Source of the DNA: Sulfitobacter sp.
GTDB taxonomy: Bacteria; Pseudomonadota; Alphaproteobacteria; Rhodobacterales; Rhodobacteraceae
Direction: 5' to 3'
Assembly (NCBI GenBank): GCA_024636395.1
Contig: JAGXHD010000091.1
Span: forward strand, 1-7,247
DNA length: 7,247 nucleotides
The position numbers and the translations under genes were made by a program. Below the pieces are notes generated by a model that saw only the letters and a list, made by a program, of their open reading frames with translations, was not told the origin of the DNA and made no database searches. Positions within the stretch are counted from its first letter, which is position 1. Each line of letters opens with the position of its first letter. Shown here in pieces: positions 1-6,340 of this stretch.

Positions 1-449
1 AGGGCAAGCGCGTGGTTTGGTCTGGCGATGGCAACAACGTCTTCGCGAGCTTTGCACATGCGGCTAAGCAGTTCGATTTCGAGCTGGTGTTCACCGGCCC
101 CGAAACGCTTGAGCCAGAGCAGGCACTGCGCGGCCTCTATACGACAGTGCGCAATCCCGACGAAGCGGTTAAGGGCGCTGATCTTGTAGTCACGGACACA
201 TGGGTGTCCATGCACGATCCGCAATCAGCACGTGAACGCAGGCATAACCAGCTGCGCGGTTATCAGGTAAACGAAGCTCTGATGTCGAAGGCAAAATCCG
301 ATGCGCTTTTCATGCATTGCCTGCCGGCTCACCGCGACGACGAGGCAACGAGTGCTGTCATGGATGGACCCCATTCCGTGATTTTCGACGAGGCAGAAAA
401 CCGGCTACACGCCCAAAAGGCAATCATGCGGTGGTGTCTTCAAAAATAG
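1..449 (+). CDS. argF: Ornithine carbamoyltransferase, C-terminal half (5' end outside window)
   Basis: This cytoplasmic enzyme joins carbamoyl phosphate and ornithine to give citrulline in arginine synthesis. Only about 149 residues are present, against roughly 300-310 for the family, so this is the ornithine-binding domain; the first full codon starts at position 3 and the frame is open to the left edge. Visible signatures are GDGNNV just after the edge, DTWVSM (the ornithine-contacting Asp, Ser and Met loop), the HCLPA motif at 315-329 with its active-site Cys, and a C-terminal block FDEAENRLHAQKA. The last two motifs separate it from aspartate carbamoyltransferase. The gene ends at a TAG and converges on a NUDIX gene 57 bases away. 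Nothing suggests damage. A catabolic (arcB-like) role is formally possible, but no arginine deiminase genes are in view. Confidence 0.96.
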   Translation, partial: GKRVVWSGDGNNVFASFAHAAKQFDFELVFTGPETLEPEQALRGLYTTVRNPDEAVKGADLVVTDTWVSMHDPQSARERRHNQLRGYQVNEALMSKAKSDALFMHCLPAHRDDEATSAVMDGPHSVIFDEAENRLHAQKAIMRWCLQK

Positions 450-454
450 TCTCC

Positions 455-495
455 TGCCGCGCCTCGGCACTGTAGCAACGTGCAAAGGCGCGGCA
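455..495. terminator. Compound hairpin between convergent argF and NUDIX gene, probable bidirectional terminator
   Basis: TGCCGCGCCT (455-464) pairs perfectly with AGGCGCGGCA (486-495). Inside it a second helix, GCAC (467-470) with GTGC (480-483), is separated by a small symmetric internal loop (CG opposite AA) and closes a 9-base loop. It lies only 5 bases after the argF stop and 11 bases beyond the NUDIX stop, as expected for a shared terminator. On the minus strand a TTTTT run (from positions 444-448) follows about 6 bases after the stem. On the plus strand only a weak CTTTC follows, so termination of argF there may be inefficient or depend on Rho. The pairing is seen directly; the function is inferred. 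Confidence 0.6.
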
Positions 496-506
496 AAGGC
501 AGCTTT

Positions 507-965
507 CTACAACTCCAGCAGGATCGCTTTGAGTTCTGGCTCGTCCACCATCTTTGCGGCCTCGGCCGGGCTCACCCAGGTGCGGGTGCGCTCTTCCACT
601 TCCGGAAAGCTCTGCGCGAGGGTGCCCACAAGGGTAAGGTACACTGTTGCCTCTACCGGGAGGATAGCGCCCCCGCTGAGGCGTTTGTCGTAGCTGTACG
701 TTCCCAGCGGCTCCGGCGTTATGGTGGCATTGCAAACGCCGGCCTCTTCCCATGCCTCTTGAAGCGCAGAAGCTGGACCGTCCAGACCCTCGATCGGCCA
801 ACCTTTCGGCAAGATCCAGCGTTTCGTATCGCGGCTGGTGATCAGCAAGATCTGCTTTCCGTCCGCGCTCTCGCGGTAGCACAAGGCGGCGACTTGGAGG
901 CTGCGTGGTTGTTCGGAGACCGTACGGCGCACGCCTGCCCAGCTCGTTTTCAGGTATTGTCTCAT
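507..965 (-). CDS. NUDIX hydrolase (diphosphoinositol-polyphosphate / nucleotide pyrophosphohydrolase type)
   Basis: A 152-residue hydrolase of the NUDIX fold, which cleaves X-linked nucleoside diphosphates or related pyrophosphates with bound Mg2+; the substrate cannot be told from sequence. The NUDIX box spans residues 55-77, beginning PKGWPIEG and ending QEAWEEAGV. The metal-binding glutamates E70, E73 and E74 and the closing G76 are kept. The usual Glu at box position 7 is Leu61 and the usual Arg at position 15 is Gln69. The PKGWP lead-in resembles the small diphosphoinositol-phosphatase-like group. I chose the ATG at 965 over the upstream ATG at 1010 and TTG at 1022. A good promoter overlaps those two, so they would lie upstream of the transcript, and the residues they add (NKNKNYGHIS) read like A/T-rich leader DNA. 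No clear Shine-Dalgarno site precedes 965. The gene lies 101 bases downstream of hrpB on the same strand and probably has its own promoter. Confidence 0.9.
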   Translation of the reverse strand: MRQYLKTSWAGVRRTVSEQPRSLQVAALCYRESADGKQILLITSRDTKRWILPKGWPIEGLDGPASALQEAWEEAGVCNATITPEPLGTYSYDKRLSGGAILPVEATVYLTLVGTLAQSFPEVEERTRTWVSPAEAAKMVDEPELKAILLEL

Positions 966-1001
966 TGAAATATGCCCGTAATTTTTATTCTTGTTTGCAG
1001 G

Positions 1002-1030
1002 GGTATACATACATTGTTGCAAATTTGCAA
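1002..1030 (-). promoter_or_regulatory. Sigma-70-like promoter for the NUDIX gene
   Basis: Read on the minus strand, TTGCAA (1030-1025) and TATACC (1007-1002) are separated by exactly 17 bases, each matching 4 of 6 consensus positions. Transcription would start near 995, giving a leader of about 30 bases before the ATG at 965. The region is strikingly A/T-rich compared with the flanking genes. The -35 box lies inside one of the TTTGCAAA-like octamers listed separately, so control by a bound regulator is plausible. Confidence 0.5.
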
Positions 1031-1051
1031 ACTTTTGCGAAGTTTTTCAAA
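1016..1051. repeat. Four TTTGCAAA-like octamers, candidate operator
   Basis: On the plus strand the octamers are GTTGCAAA (1016-1023), TTTGCAAA (1024-1031), TTTGCGAA (1034-1041) and TTTTCAAA (1044-1051). The last three are spaced exactly 10 bases apart, one helical turn. The first two together form a perfect 14-bp palindrome, TTGCAAATTTGCAA (1017-1030). A further inverted repeat, AAACTT/AAGTTT, lies at 1029-1045. TTTGCAAA is the core reported for short-chain fatty-acyl-CoA regulators (PccR of Rhodobacter, RamB of Corynebacterium), although the 2-base spacing here is shorter than the 4 bases described for PccR. The array overlaps the -35 box of the NUDIX promoter. The repeats are seen directly; the regulator is a guess. 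Confidence 0.45.
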
Positions 1052-1066
1052 CAGGCGCGGTCGGCA

Positions 1067-3490
1067 TCAAGTTCCGCGTGGTTTCGCGCGCAGGGTCGGG
1101 TCTGCGGCGCGCGGATCTTCTGGCCACGGATGGCGGGGGTATTTTGCGCGCATGTCCTTGCGGACCTCGGCATAGGTGCCGTCCCAGAACCCCGGCAGAT
1201 CCATCGTCACCTGCACCGGGCGTTGTGCCGGTGACAACAGCGTGACCTGCAAAGGCTGGCCCGCCACGCTGGGATGGCGTGTGACGCCGAACATCTCTTG
1301 CAGGCGTACAGAGATCTGGGGAGTGTCGCCATCGTAGTCGATCGCGATGCGGCGGCCCAGCGGCGTCTCGAAATGGGCGGGCGCGGTGCGGTCCATCGCG
1401 CTTTGCTGCTCCCAATCCAGCCGCGCGCGCAGGGCGGGCAGCAGGTCAAACCGCTTCCAGTCCGCCGTGCTGCGGACGGTGCCAAGGTGCGGCAGCAGCC
1501 AGTCCTCCAAAGTGTCCAACAGATGTGGCTCGGAGAAATCGGGAAAATTCGGATGCTCCGCCATCAGCGCTGCACGGCGCAGGAACCGCGAAGCCGCTGC
1601 ATCGGGGCGCAGGCCCAACTGTGTGACGCCTTCCAGCATGGCGCGGGCGATCTGCTCCTGCGGGGCCTCGCTCCATGCTCGGTCGTCCAGAACCAGCGCG
1701 CCAAAGCGCTCCTGCCGCCGCGTCTCGACCCGGCCCTCGCGGCGCGACCATGCGCAATGATCATGCCATGCGATCTGGTCGCCGAAGGCCGCGCGCAGGG
1801 CGCTTTCCGACAGCGCGGTGCCTTGCCGGATGCGGGCCTCGCGCGGGTCGCCGTCGAGATCAGTTGCGACGATAAGGCGCGCCCCAGCGAGCGGATCGCC
1901 GTCCGGGATCACGGCGCCTTTGCCGCCCGACAGCACGAAGCGCGCGGCCTCACCCTTGCGGCGCAGACCGACGCGGTCGGGGTAGGCGAGGGCGGCCAGT
2001 GTACCGATGTCGTCGGGCCCGTCTTGTACCGTAGCGCGGGCGAGGCGTTTCGCCTCCTGCCGTATTCGGGCCAGCGTGGCGTTGTGGACTTCACCGGGCA
2101 CGCGCTCCCCGGCGACCGCGCGCAGGCGATGAGCCAGATCCAGCGGTGCGCCTCGGAGTGGATCACGCTCCGCCAATATTGCGGCCAGCGTGGCCGCTGT
2201 AGGCCCGCCGCGTGCGACCATATGGGCGAGGCGCGGATGCAGGGGAAGCGCGGCGAGCTGCCGCCCGTGATCGGTGATGCGCTGCGCTGTGTCGAGCGCG
2301 CCCAGCATTTGCAAAACGGCCTTGGCCTCCTTCAAACGTCCCTCGTGGGGCGGCGTCACAAAGGCAAGCGCGCTCGGCTGTGCGCCCCAAAGCGCCAGCT
2401 CCAACGTGAAAGCGCAAAGATCGCCGCTCTCGATCTCGGCGGGGGGATAGGCGGCGAGCGCGCCATCCTCCCCCTTCGTCCAGAGCTTGTAGGCAACGCC
2501 TGCACTCATACGTCCGGCACGGCCCGCGCGCTGGGTCGCTTCCGCCTGGCTGACGCGCGTGGTCACTAGACGCGACATGCCCGAGGCGGGGCTGAACTCC
2601 GCGCGCCGCGCCCGCCCGCCGTCCACCACGATGCGAATGCCCTCGATGGTGAGGGAGGTCTCGGCGATCGAGGTCGCCAGCACGATCTTGCGTCCGCTGG
2701 CAGCAGGATTGATAGCCGCGCGCTGCGCTTTGAAATCCATCGCTCCGAACAGGGGGGCGACCGCGCAATCATGGGGCAGCTGCCGCTCCAGCGCGCTTTG
2801 GACCCGCCGGATCTCACCCTCACCAGGCAAGAACACCAACGCAGAGCCCTCGTTACGAGCCATTGCATGGAGCACGAGATCGGCAACTGCCTGCTCGAAA
2901 CGGCCGGTTTTCGGCAGGGGGTTTTCCAGCCAGTGGGACGTGACCTCAAAACTGCGCCCTTGCGATGTGACGATCGGAGCATTCATGAGTTTGGCCACGG
3001 GCGAAGCGTCCAGCGTGGCGGACAGGGCAACCAGCATCAGATCATCACGCAATGCGCCCGCTATCTCCAGACACAAGGCCAACCCCAGATCGGCGTTGAG
3101 CGAGCGTTCGTGAAATTCGTCGAAGATCACTGCGCCAATGCCGGGCAAATCGGGGCTGCCTTGGATCATGCGCGTGAGGATTCCTTCGGTCACGACCTCA
3201 ATCCGTGTGGATCTCGAAACCGCAGAGGCGCCGCGCACGCGGTAGCCAACGGTCTGGCCGACCTCCTCGCCCAGCGTTTGCGCCATCCGCTCGGCGGCTG
3301 CGCGGGCGGCGAGGCGTCGCGGCTCCAACATCAGAATGCGGCCCTTTGTCAGCCCCGCTTCCAGTATTGCCAGCGGCACACGTGTGGTTTTGCCGGCACC
3401 CGGCGGCGCTTGCAGGACCAGACGGCCATGGGCCTCAAGCGCCTGCAGTACCTCGGGCATCACATCGTCTATGGGCAGGAGCGTATTCAT
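1067..3490 (-). CDS. hrpB: ATP-dependent helicase HrpB (DEAH/RHA family)
   Basis: An 807-residue superfamily 2 helicase, about the usual HrpB length. It is presumed to unwind RNA or DNA using ATP in the cytoplasm; its physiological target in bacteria is poorly known. Motifs in order: Walker A APPGAGKTT (28-36), motif II DEFH (124-127, the HrpB variant of DEAH), motif III SAT (157-159), motif V ATSIAETSLT (272-281) and motif VI QRAGRAGR (320-327). A helicase-associated region follows. The C-terminal HrpB-specific domain carries SVRLQEMFG, LLSPAQRPVQVT, and a final block beginning DLPGFW and containing KYPRHPWPEDP. The start is the ATG at 3490, preceded by AAGGAGG two bases upstream. The frame stays open to 3679, but that extension overlaps the divergent meaB start, has no good ribosome site, and adds 63 residues unlike the family. 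It is divergent from meaB with 93 bases between. Confidence 0.95.
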   Translation of the reverse strand: MNTLLPIDDVMPEVLQALEAHGRLVLQAPPGAGKTTRVPLAILEAGLTKGRILMLEPRRLAARAAAERMAQTLGEEVGQTVGYRVRGASAVSRSTRIEVVTEGILTRMIQGSPDLPGIGAVIFDEFHERSLNADLGLALCLEIAGALRDDLMLVALSATLDASPVAKLMNAPIVTSQGRSFEVTSHWLENPLPKTGRFEQAVADLVLHAMARNEGSALVFLPGEGEIRRVQSALERQLPHDCAVAPLFGAMDFKAQRAAINPAASGRKIVLATSIAETSLTIEGIRIVVDGGRARRAEFSPASGMSRLVTTRVSQAEATQRAGRAGRMSAGVAYKLWTKGEDGALAAYPPAEIESGDLCAFTLELALWGAQPSALAFVTPPHEGRLKEAKAVLQMLGALDTAQRITDHGRQLAALPLHPRLAHMVARGGPTAATLAAILAERDPLRGAPLDLAHRLRAVAGERVPGEVHNATLARIRQEAKRLARATVQDGPDDIGTLAALAYPDRVGLRRKGEAARFVLSGGKGAVIPDGDPLAGARLIVATDLDGDPREARIRQGTALSESALRAAFGDQIAWHDHCAWSRREGRVETRRQERFGALVLDDRAWSEAPQEQIARAMLEGVTQLGLRPDAAASRFLRRAALMAEHPNFPDFSEPHLLDTLEDWLLPHLGTVRSTADWKRFDLLPALRARLDWEQQSAMDRTAPAHFETPLGRRIAIDYDGDTPQISVRLQEMFGVTRHPSVAGQPLQVTLLSPAQRPVQVTMDLPGFWDGTYAEVRKDMRAKYPRHPWPEDPRAADPTLRAKPRGT

Positions 3491-3583
3491 GGCCTCCTTA
3501 TCTGCGGTGGCACCGCGCGGAGCAAGGCTGGACATTCGCGCCCACCCGCGTGAAAAACTGCATAAGGCAAGCGGAGGCACCTG
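3491..3583. promoter_or_regulatory. Divergent intergenic region between hrpB and meaB
   Basis: These 93 bases must carry the start signals for both genes. The visible elements are the two ribosome sites: AAGGAGG for hrpB (read on the minus strand, next to 3490) and GGAGG at 3573-3577 for meaB. I could not find a convincing -35/-10 pair on either strand or an operator-like inverted repeat. Confidence 0.4.
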
Positions 3584-4564
3584 ATGGACATGACCGATAT
3601 GGCGCAGCGGATCGCAGCCGGGGAGCGGCGCGCGCTGGCACAGGCGATCACGCTGGTCGAGAGCGGCAGGGCAGATCACCGTGTGCAGGCCACGGCGCTG
3701 CTGGCCGTGCTCGGACAGGACCGCGAGGCGCTGCGGATCGGGTTGTCCGGCACGCCCGGCGTGGGTAAATCGACTTTTATCGAGAGCTTCGGGCTAATGC
3801 TCACGGGGATGGGTCTGCGGGTCGCTGTTCTTGCGGTAGATCCAAGCTCTGCGCGTTCTGGCGGTTCGATCCTTGGGGATAAGACACGGATGGATTTGCT
3901 GAGCCGCGATCCGAATGCCTTCATTCGCCCCAGCCCCAGCCAGACCCATCTGGGCGGCGTCGCGCGGCGCACGCGGGAGGCGGTGGCACTGTGCGAGGCC
4001 GCAGGTTTTGACGTGGTTCTGATCGAGACCGTGGGCGTGGGCCAGTCGGAGACCGTGGTGGCGCAGATGTCCGATCTGTTCCTTTTGCTGCTCGCGCCGG
4101 CGGGCGGGGATGAATTGCAGGGGGTCAAGCGGGGCATCATGGAAATGGCCGATGTGATCGTGATCAACAAGGCTGATGGCGATCTGAAAGCCACGGCAAC
4201 GCGCACGCAGGCCGATTATGCCGGCGCGCTGCGCCTGATGCGCAAACGCCCGCAGGATCCGGAGGGCTATCCCTGTGCGATGACCGTCTCGGCGCTGGAA
4301 CAACGCGGCTTGCCCGAAGTGTGGGAGACCCTCGAAGGGCTGTCGGACTGGCGGCGCGCACATGGATTTTGGGAGCGCACGCGGGCGACGCAGGCACGCT
4401 ATTGGTTTCAGGATGCTGTGAAAACGGCGCTTCTGGCGCAGCTTGAAAGGCCGGAGGCACGGGCGGCGCTTGCAGCGCTCAGCGATGCCGTAGCCGCAGG
4501 CGAGCAAGAGCCCGCGGCGGCGGCGGCGGCGTTCGTGCGGAATTTGCGCGAGCCGGACGCATAA
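3584..4564 (+). CDS. meaB: Methylmalonyl-CoA mutase-associated GTPase MeaB (ArgK family)
   Basis: A 326-residue G3E-type GTPase, normal length for MeaB/YgfD. The family binds methylmalonyl-CoA mutase, gates loading of adenosylcobalamin and protects the enzyme from inactivation, so it supports conversion of propionate-derived methylmalonyl-CoA to succinyl-CoA in the cytoplasm. Motifs: P-loop GTPGVGKST (56-64), the family block VDPSSARSGGSILGDKTRM (85-103), RPSPS...LGGVA (115-127), ETVGVGQSE (148-156, the G3/switch region) and NKADG (195-199, guanine specificity). The C-terminal part holds the helical dimerisation region and ends in an Ala-rich stretch encoded by repeated GCG codons. The ATG at 3584 has GGAGG 6 bases upstream; Met3 and Met6 are alternative starts without better sites. 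The mutase is not in the window, so the pairing is inferred from family knowledge. The old name ArgK (arginine/ornithine transport kinase) is misleading and unrelated to the nearby argF. Confidence 0.95.
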   Translation: MDMTDMAQRIAAGERRALAQAITLVESGRADHRVQATALLAVLGQDREALRIGLSGTPGVGKSTFIESFGLMLTGMGLRVAVLAVDPSSARSGGSILGDKTRMDLLSRDPNAFIRPSPSQTHLGGVARRTREAVALCEAAGFDVVLIETVGVGQSETVVAQMSDLFLLLLAPAGGDELQGVKRGIMEMADVIVINKADGDLKATATRTQADYAGALRLMRKRPQDPEGYPCAMTVSALEQRGLPEVWETLEGLSDWRRAHGFWERTRATQARYWFQDAVKTALLAQLERPEARAALAALSDAVAAGEQEPAAAAAAFVRNLREPDA

Positions 4565-4667
4565 TCAGGTCGTCGCGGGTTGACCTGCTGCGCGATTCCT
4601 CCTAAAGCCTGCAGACCAATTTACGGAGCGCCCGTGTGCGATCCGATTAGCTGTGGTGCCTATAGCC

Positions 4668-4676
4668 TGATACAAA
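4668..4676 (+). promoter_or_regulatory. Possible extended -10 promoter for rpmB
   Basis: TG-A-TACAAA forms an extended -10 element, with TACAAA at 4671-4676 matching 4 of 6 consensus bases. A weak -35 (TTAGCT, 4648-4653) lies 17 bases upstream. Transcription would begin near 4683, leaving a short leader before the ribosome site AAAAGGA (4693-4699). The 142-base gap between meaB and rpmB holds no gene. TTGACC at 4580-4585 could be the -35 of another promoter, but no good -10 follows it. Confidence 0.35.
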
Positions 4677-4706
4677 GGTGCCGCGCCGAACCAAAAGGAT
4701 GAAGCC

Positions 4707-5006
4707 ATGTCGCGCCGCTGCGAATTGACCGGAAAAGGCCCGATGTCGGGCAACAACGTATCCCACGCCAAAAACCGCACCCGTCGCCGGTTCTTGCCGA
4801 ACCTCAACGACACGACGCTCCAGTCCGAATCATTGGGCCGCGGGTTCAAACTGCGGATCTCCGCCGCTGCCCTGCGCAGCGTCGATCACCGCGGTGGTTT
4901 GGACAAGTTCCTTGAGAAAGCAAAAGACGTCGAGCTTTCCGAGAATGCGTTGAAGATCAAGAAGGCAATCGCAAAGTCGAGCGCGACTGCGGAAGTGCTG
5001 TCCTAA
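4707..5006 (+). CDS. rpmB: 50S ribosomal protein L28
   Basis: A 99-residue basic protein of the large ribosomal subunit, matching L28 along its length. It starts MSRRCELTGKGPMSGNNVSH, the conserved N-terminal block, followed by the Arg-rich TRRRFLPNL and then RGFKLRISAAALRSVDHRGG. It is longer than the 78-residue E. coli protein because of the C-terminal extension usual in alphaproteobacteria. Only one Cys (Cys5) is present, so this is not a zinc-ribbon form. The ATG at 4707 has AAAAGGA 7 bases upstream. The rpmG (L33) gene that follows rpmB in many bacteria is absent here. A strong terminator directly after the gene makes it a single-gene transcript or the end of a meaB read-through. Confidence 0.97.
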   Translation: MSRRCELTGKGPMSGNNVSHAKNRTRRRFLPNLNDTTLQSESLGRGFKLRISAAALRSVDHRGGLDKFLEKAKDVELSENALKIKKAIAKSSATAEVLS

Positions 5007-5032
5007 ACCATCTTAGCGTTTAGAAATAGTAT

Positions 5033-5071
5033 GACCCCGACCTGTGCTCAGGTCGGGGTCGTTTTCGTTTT
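5033..5071 (+). terminator. Strong Rho-independent terminator after rpmB
   Basis: GACCCCGACCTG (5033-5044) pairs perfectly with CAGGTCGGGGTC (5049-5060) across a 4-base TGCT loop, followed by GTTTTCGTTTT. A 12-bp GC-rich stem, tight loop and U-rich tail are all present, 26 bases after the rpmB stop. It isolates the following copper-chaperone gene, which must therefore have its own promoter in about 5072-5118. Confidence 0.93.
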
Positions 5072-5131
5072 CGGGGTTGGAATGGCGCGTGGGTGTTCCC
5101 AGATATGGCTGAATGTGCGGGGAGCGATACC

Positions 5132-5608
5132 ATGAAGAATCCAAAGACAGCGCGTACGATCGTGGTGCTTTTCGCACTTGCGGCCGTGATCATGGCGGTG
5201 GTTTCGGTCAAGATGTCGCCGCTCGATAAAAACACGGCGGCGTTTTCCGTCGAGCAGCCGTTCTTGCGCAGCAGCCTGCCCACATCCACGTCAGCCGCCG
5301 CATTTCTCGTGCTGCGCAACCAGACGGGCCATGATGACCGACTGATCGGTGCGCGCTCAGCCCTTGCGGGGCGGGTTGAACTGCACAGCCACAGCGAGGA
5401 CGCGAACGGCGTCATGCGGATGGGCGAGATCGAAGGCGGTGTCGCGCTGGCCGACGGGCAAGTGCATGAATTTTCGCGCGGCGGCGATCATCTCATGTTC
5501 ATGGGTCTCGATGCGCCGCTGGAGCAAGGTCAGATGGTGCCAGTGACGCTGCTATTCGAGCGGGCGGGCGAGGTCGAGATCGTTGTACCCGTGGATTTGG
5601 ATCGCTGA
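5132..5608 (+). CDS. PCuAC-family periplasmic copper chaperone, membrane-anchored
   Basis: A 158-residue protein of the PCuAC (DUF461) family, which binds Cu(I) in the periplasm and hands it to the CuA or CuB sites of haem-copper oxidases. Residues 10-26 form one hydrophobic segment with positive residues before it and no lipobox Cys, so it is probably an uncleaved signal anchor or a signal peptide. The copper site is visible: His85 and His87, the NGVMRM block with Met95 and Met97, and HLMFM with His120 and Met122. The gap from the first His to Met97 is 11 residues, one more than the usual H-x10-M, and Met97 to His120 is 22. The ATG at 5132 has GGGGAG 7 bases upstream; the frame extends to a GTG at 5093 without a ribosome site. 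It lies alone after the rpmB terminator, and no Sco or oxidase gene is in view. It converges on cobB. Confidence 0.88.
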   Translation: MKNPKTARTIVVLFALAAVIMAVVSVKMSPLDKNTAAFSVEQPFLRSSLPTSTSAAAFLVLRNQTGHDDRLIGARSALAGRVELHSHSEDANGVMRMGEIEGGVALADGQVHEFSRGGDHLMFMGLDAPLEQGQMVPVTLLFERAGEVEIVVPVDLDR

Positions 5609-5622
5609 GCCGGTTCGCGATC
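5600..5622. terminator. Hairpin over the stop codon of the copper-chaperone gene
   Basis: GATCGC (5600-5605) pairs with GCGATC (5617-5622), with GA/TTC partly extending the stem past a bulged T. It spans the TGA stop at 5606-5608 and lies in the short gap between convergent genes. No U-run follows on either strand, so it is at best a weak, possibly shared, transcription stop or an mRNA 3' end stabiliser. Confidence 0.3.
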
Positions 5623-5641
5623 TACTCTAAAACACCCTTAT

Positions 5642-6340
5642 TTATTTAGCCCCGTCTAGAATTCCATTAACCCATGCGGGCACTGTCTGCGTGGCCGGGC
5701 CCAAGAGCATATCGTCAAACTGCGACCCTACGGTGGAGCGTTCCAGATTGATTTCGAGTGTCTTTGCTCCTACACGTGCCGCCTCCGCAACAAAGCCCGC
5801 TGCAGGATAGACATTGCCGGAGGTTCCGATTGCCACAAAAATATCTGCGCGGCTCAGTGCCTCGAATATCCGTTCCATCTGGTAGGGCATTTCACCGAAC
5901 CACACGATATCTGGTCGCGCGGCGGGCGCGTTGCAGGCGGGGCAGGGATCACCAACGACCATGACCAAAGGCGCATCCCAGCGATGATCGCAGGCGGCGC
6001 ATAGCGCGGAGCCGACTGCCCCGTGCATATGAATGAGATTTCGCGTGCCGCCCCGCTCATGCAGGTCGTCCACGTTCTGCGTGACCACCAGCACCTCACC
6101 CGCGTGCTCTGCTTCCAGCCGCGCCAATGCCTCATGCGCGACGTTGGGCCGGGCTGCCGCTGCCGCCGCGCGCCGCGCGTTGTAGAACTCGACCACGAGT
6201 TCGGGATTGCGGCCAAAGCCTTCAGGTGTGGCAACATCTTCTACTGCGTGCTGCGCCCAAAGGCCGGTTTCCGCGCGGAAGGTCTCGATCCCGCTTTCGG
6301 CAGAAATTCCCGCGCCGGTGAGGATGACGATATTGCTCAT
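5642..6340 (-). CDS. cobB: NAD-dependent protein deacylase CobB (sirtuin, class III features)
   Basis: A 232-residue sirtuin that removes acyl groups from protein lysines using NAD+, releasing nicotinamide and O-acyl-ADP-ribose; it acts in the cytoplasm. Motifs: the NAD-binding GAGISAESGIETFR (9-22), TQNVDDLHERGG (87-98), catalytic His106 in HMHG (104-107), four zinc-ligand cysteines at 114, 117, 133 and 136 in two CxxC pairs, WFGE after the zinc module, and GTSGNVYPAAGF for the cofactor. Tyr53 and Arg56 form the Y-x-x-R pair that binds the acid end of succinyl- or malonyl-lysine in SIRT5 and E. coli CobB, so desuccinylation is likely as well as deacetylation. The ATG at 6340 has GAGGGGAG 4 bases upstream. 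It converges on the copper-chaperone gene and diverges from the carbon-nitrogen hydrolase gene. The length is that of a compact bacterial sirtuin without extensions. Confidence 0.96.
   Translation of the reverse strand: MSNIVILTGAGISAESGIETFRAETGLWAQHAVEDVATPEGFGRNPELVVEFYNARRAAAAAARPNVAHEALARLEAEHAGEVLVVTQNVDDLHERGGTRNLIHMHGAVGSALCAACDHRWDAPLVMVVGDPCPACNAPAARPDIVWFGEMPYQMERIFEALSRADIFVAIGTSGNVYPAAGFVAEAARVGAKTLEINLERSTVGSQFDDMLLGPATQTVPAWVNGILDGAK

Noticed and set aside
966..1022. Longer NUDIX start at TTG 1022 or ATG 1010
   Set aside because: These codons lie within or upstream of the likely promoter, so would not be in the transcript; the added residues are encoded by A/T-rich non-coding-like DNA.
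1274..2569. 431-codon open frame on the plus strand inside hrpB
   Set aside because: It lies fully antisense to hrpB, whose motifs and C-terminal domain are clear. The translation is rich in Arg, Gln, Cys and Ala with no recognisable domain, as expected for an antisense frame in GC-rich DNA.
3491..3679. 63-residue N-terminal extension of HrpB
   Set aside because: It overlaps the start of meaB, contains no helicase motif, and the ATG at 3490 has a Shine-Dalgarno site.
3794..4507. 237-codon open frame on the minus strand inside meaB
   Set aside because: Antisense to a well-supported gene; no family features and an Arg/His/Cys-rich composition.
4566..4587. Inverted repeat CAGGTC/GACCTG just after meaB as a terminator
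   Set aside because: Only 6 bp of stem, a 10-base loop and no U-run. The same hexamers recur in the rpmB terminator stem, but this is probably chance.
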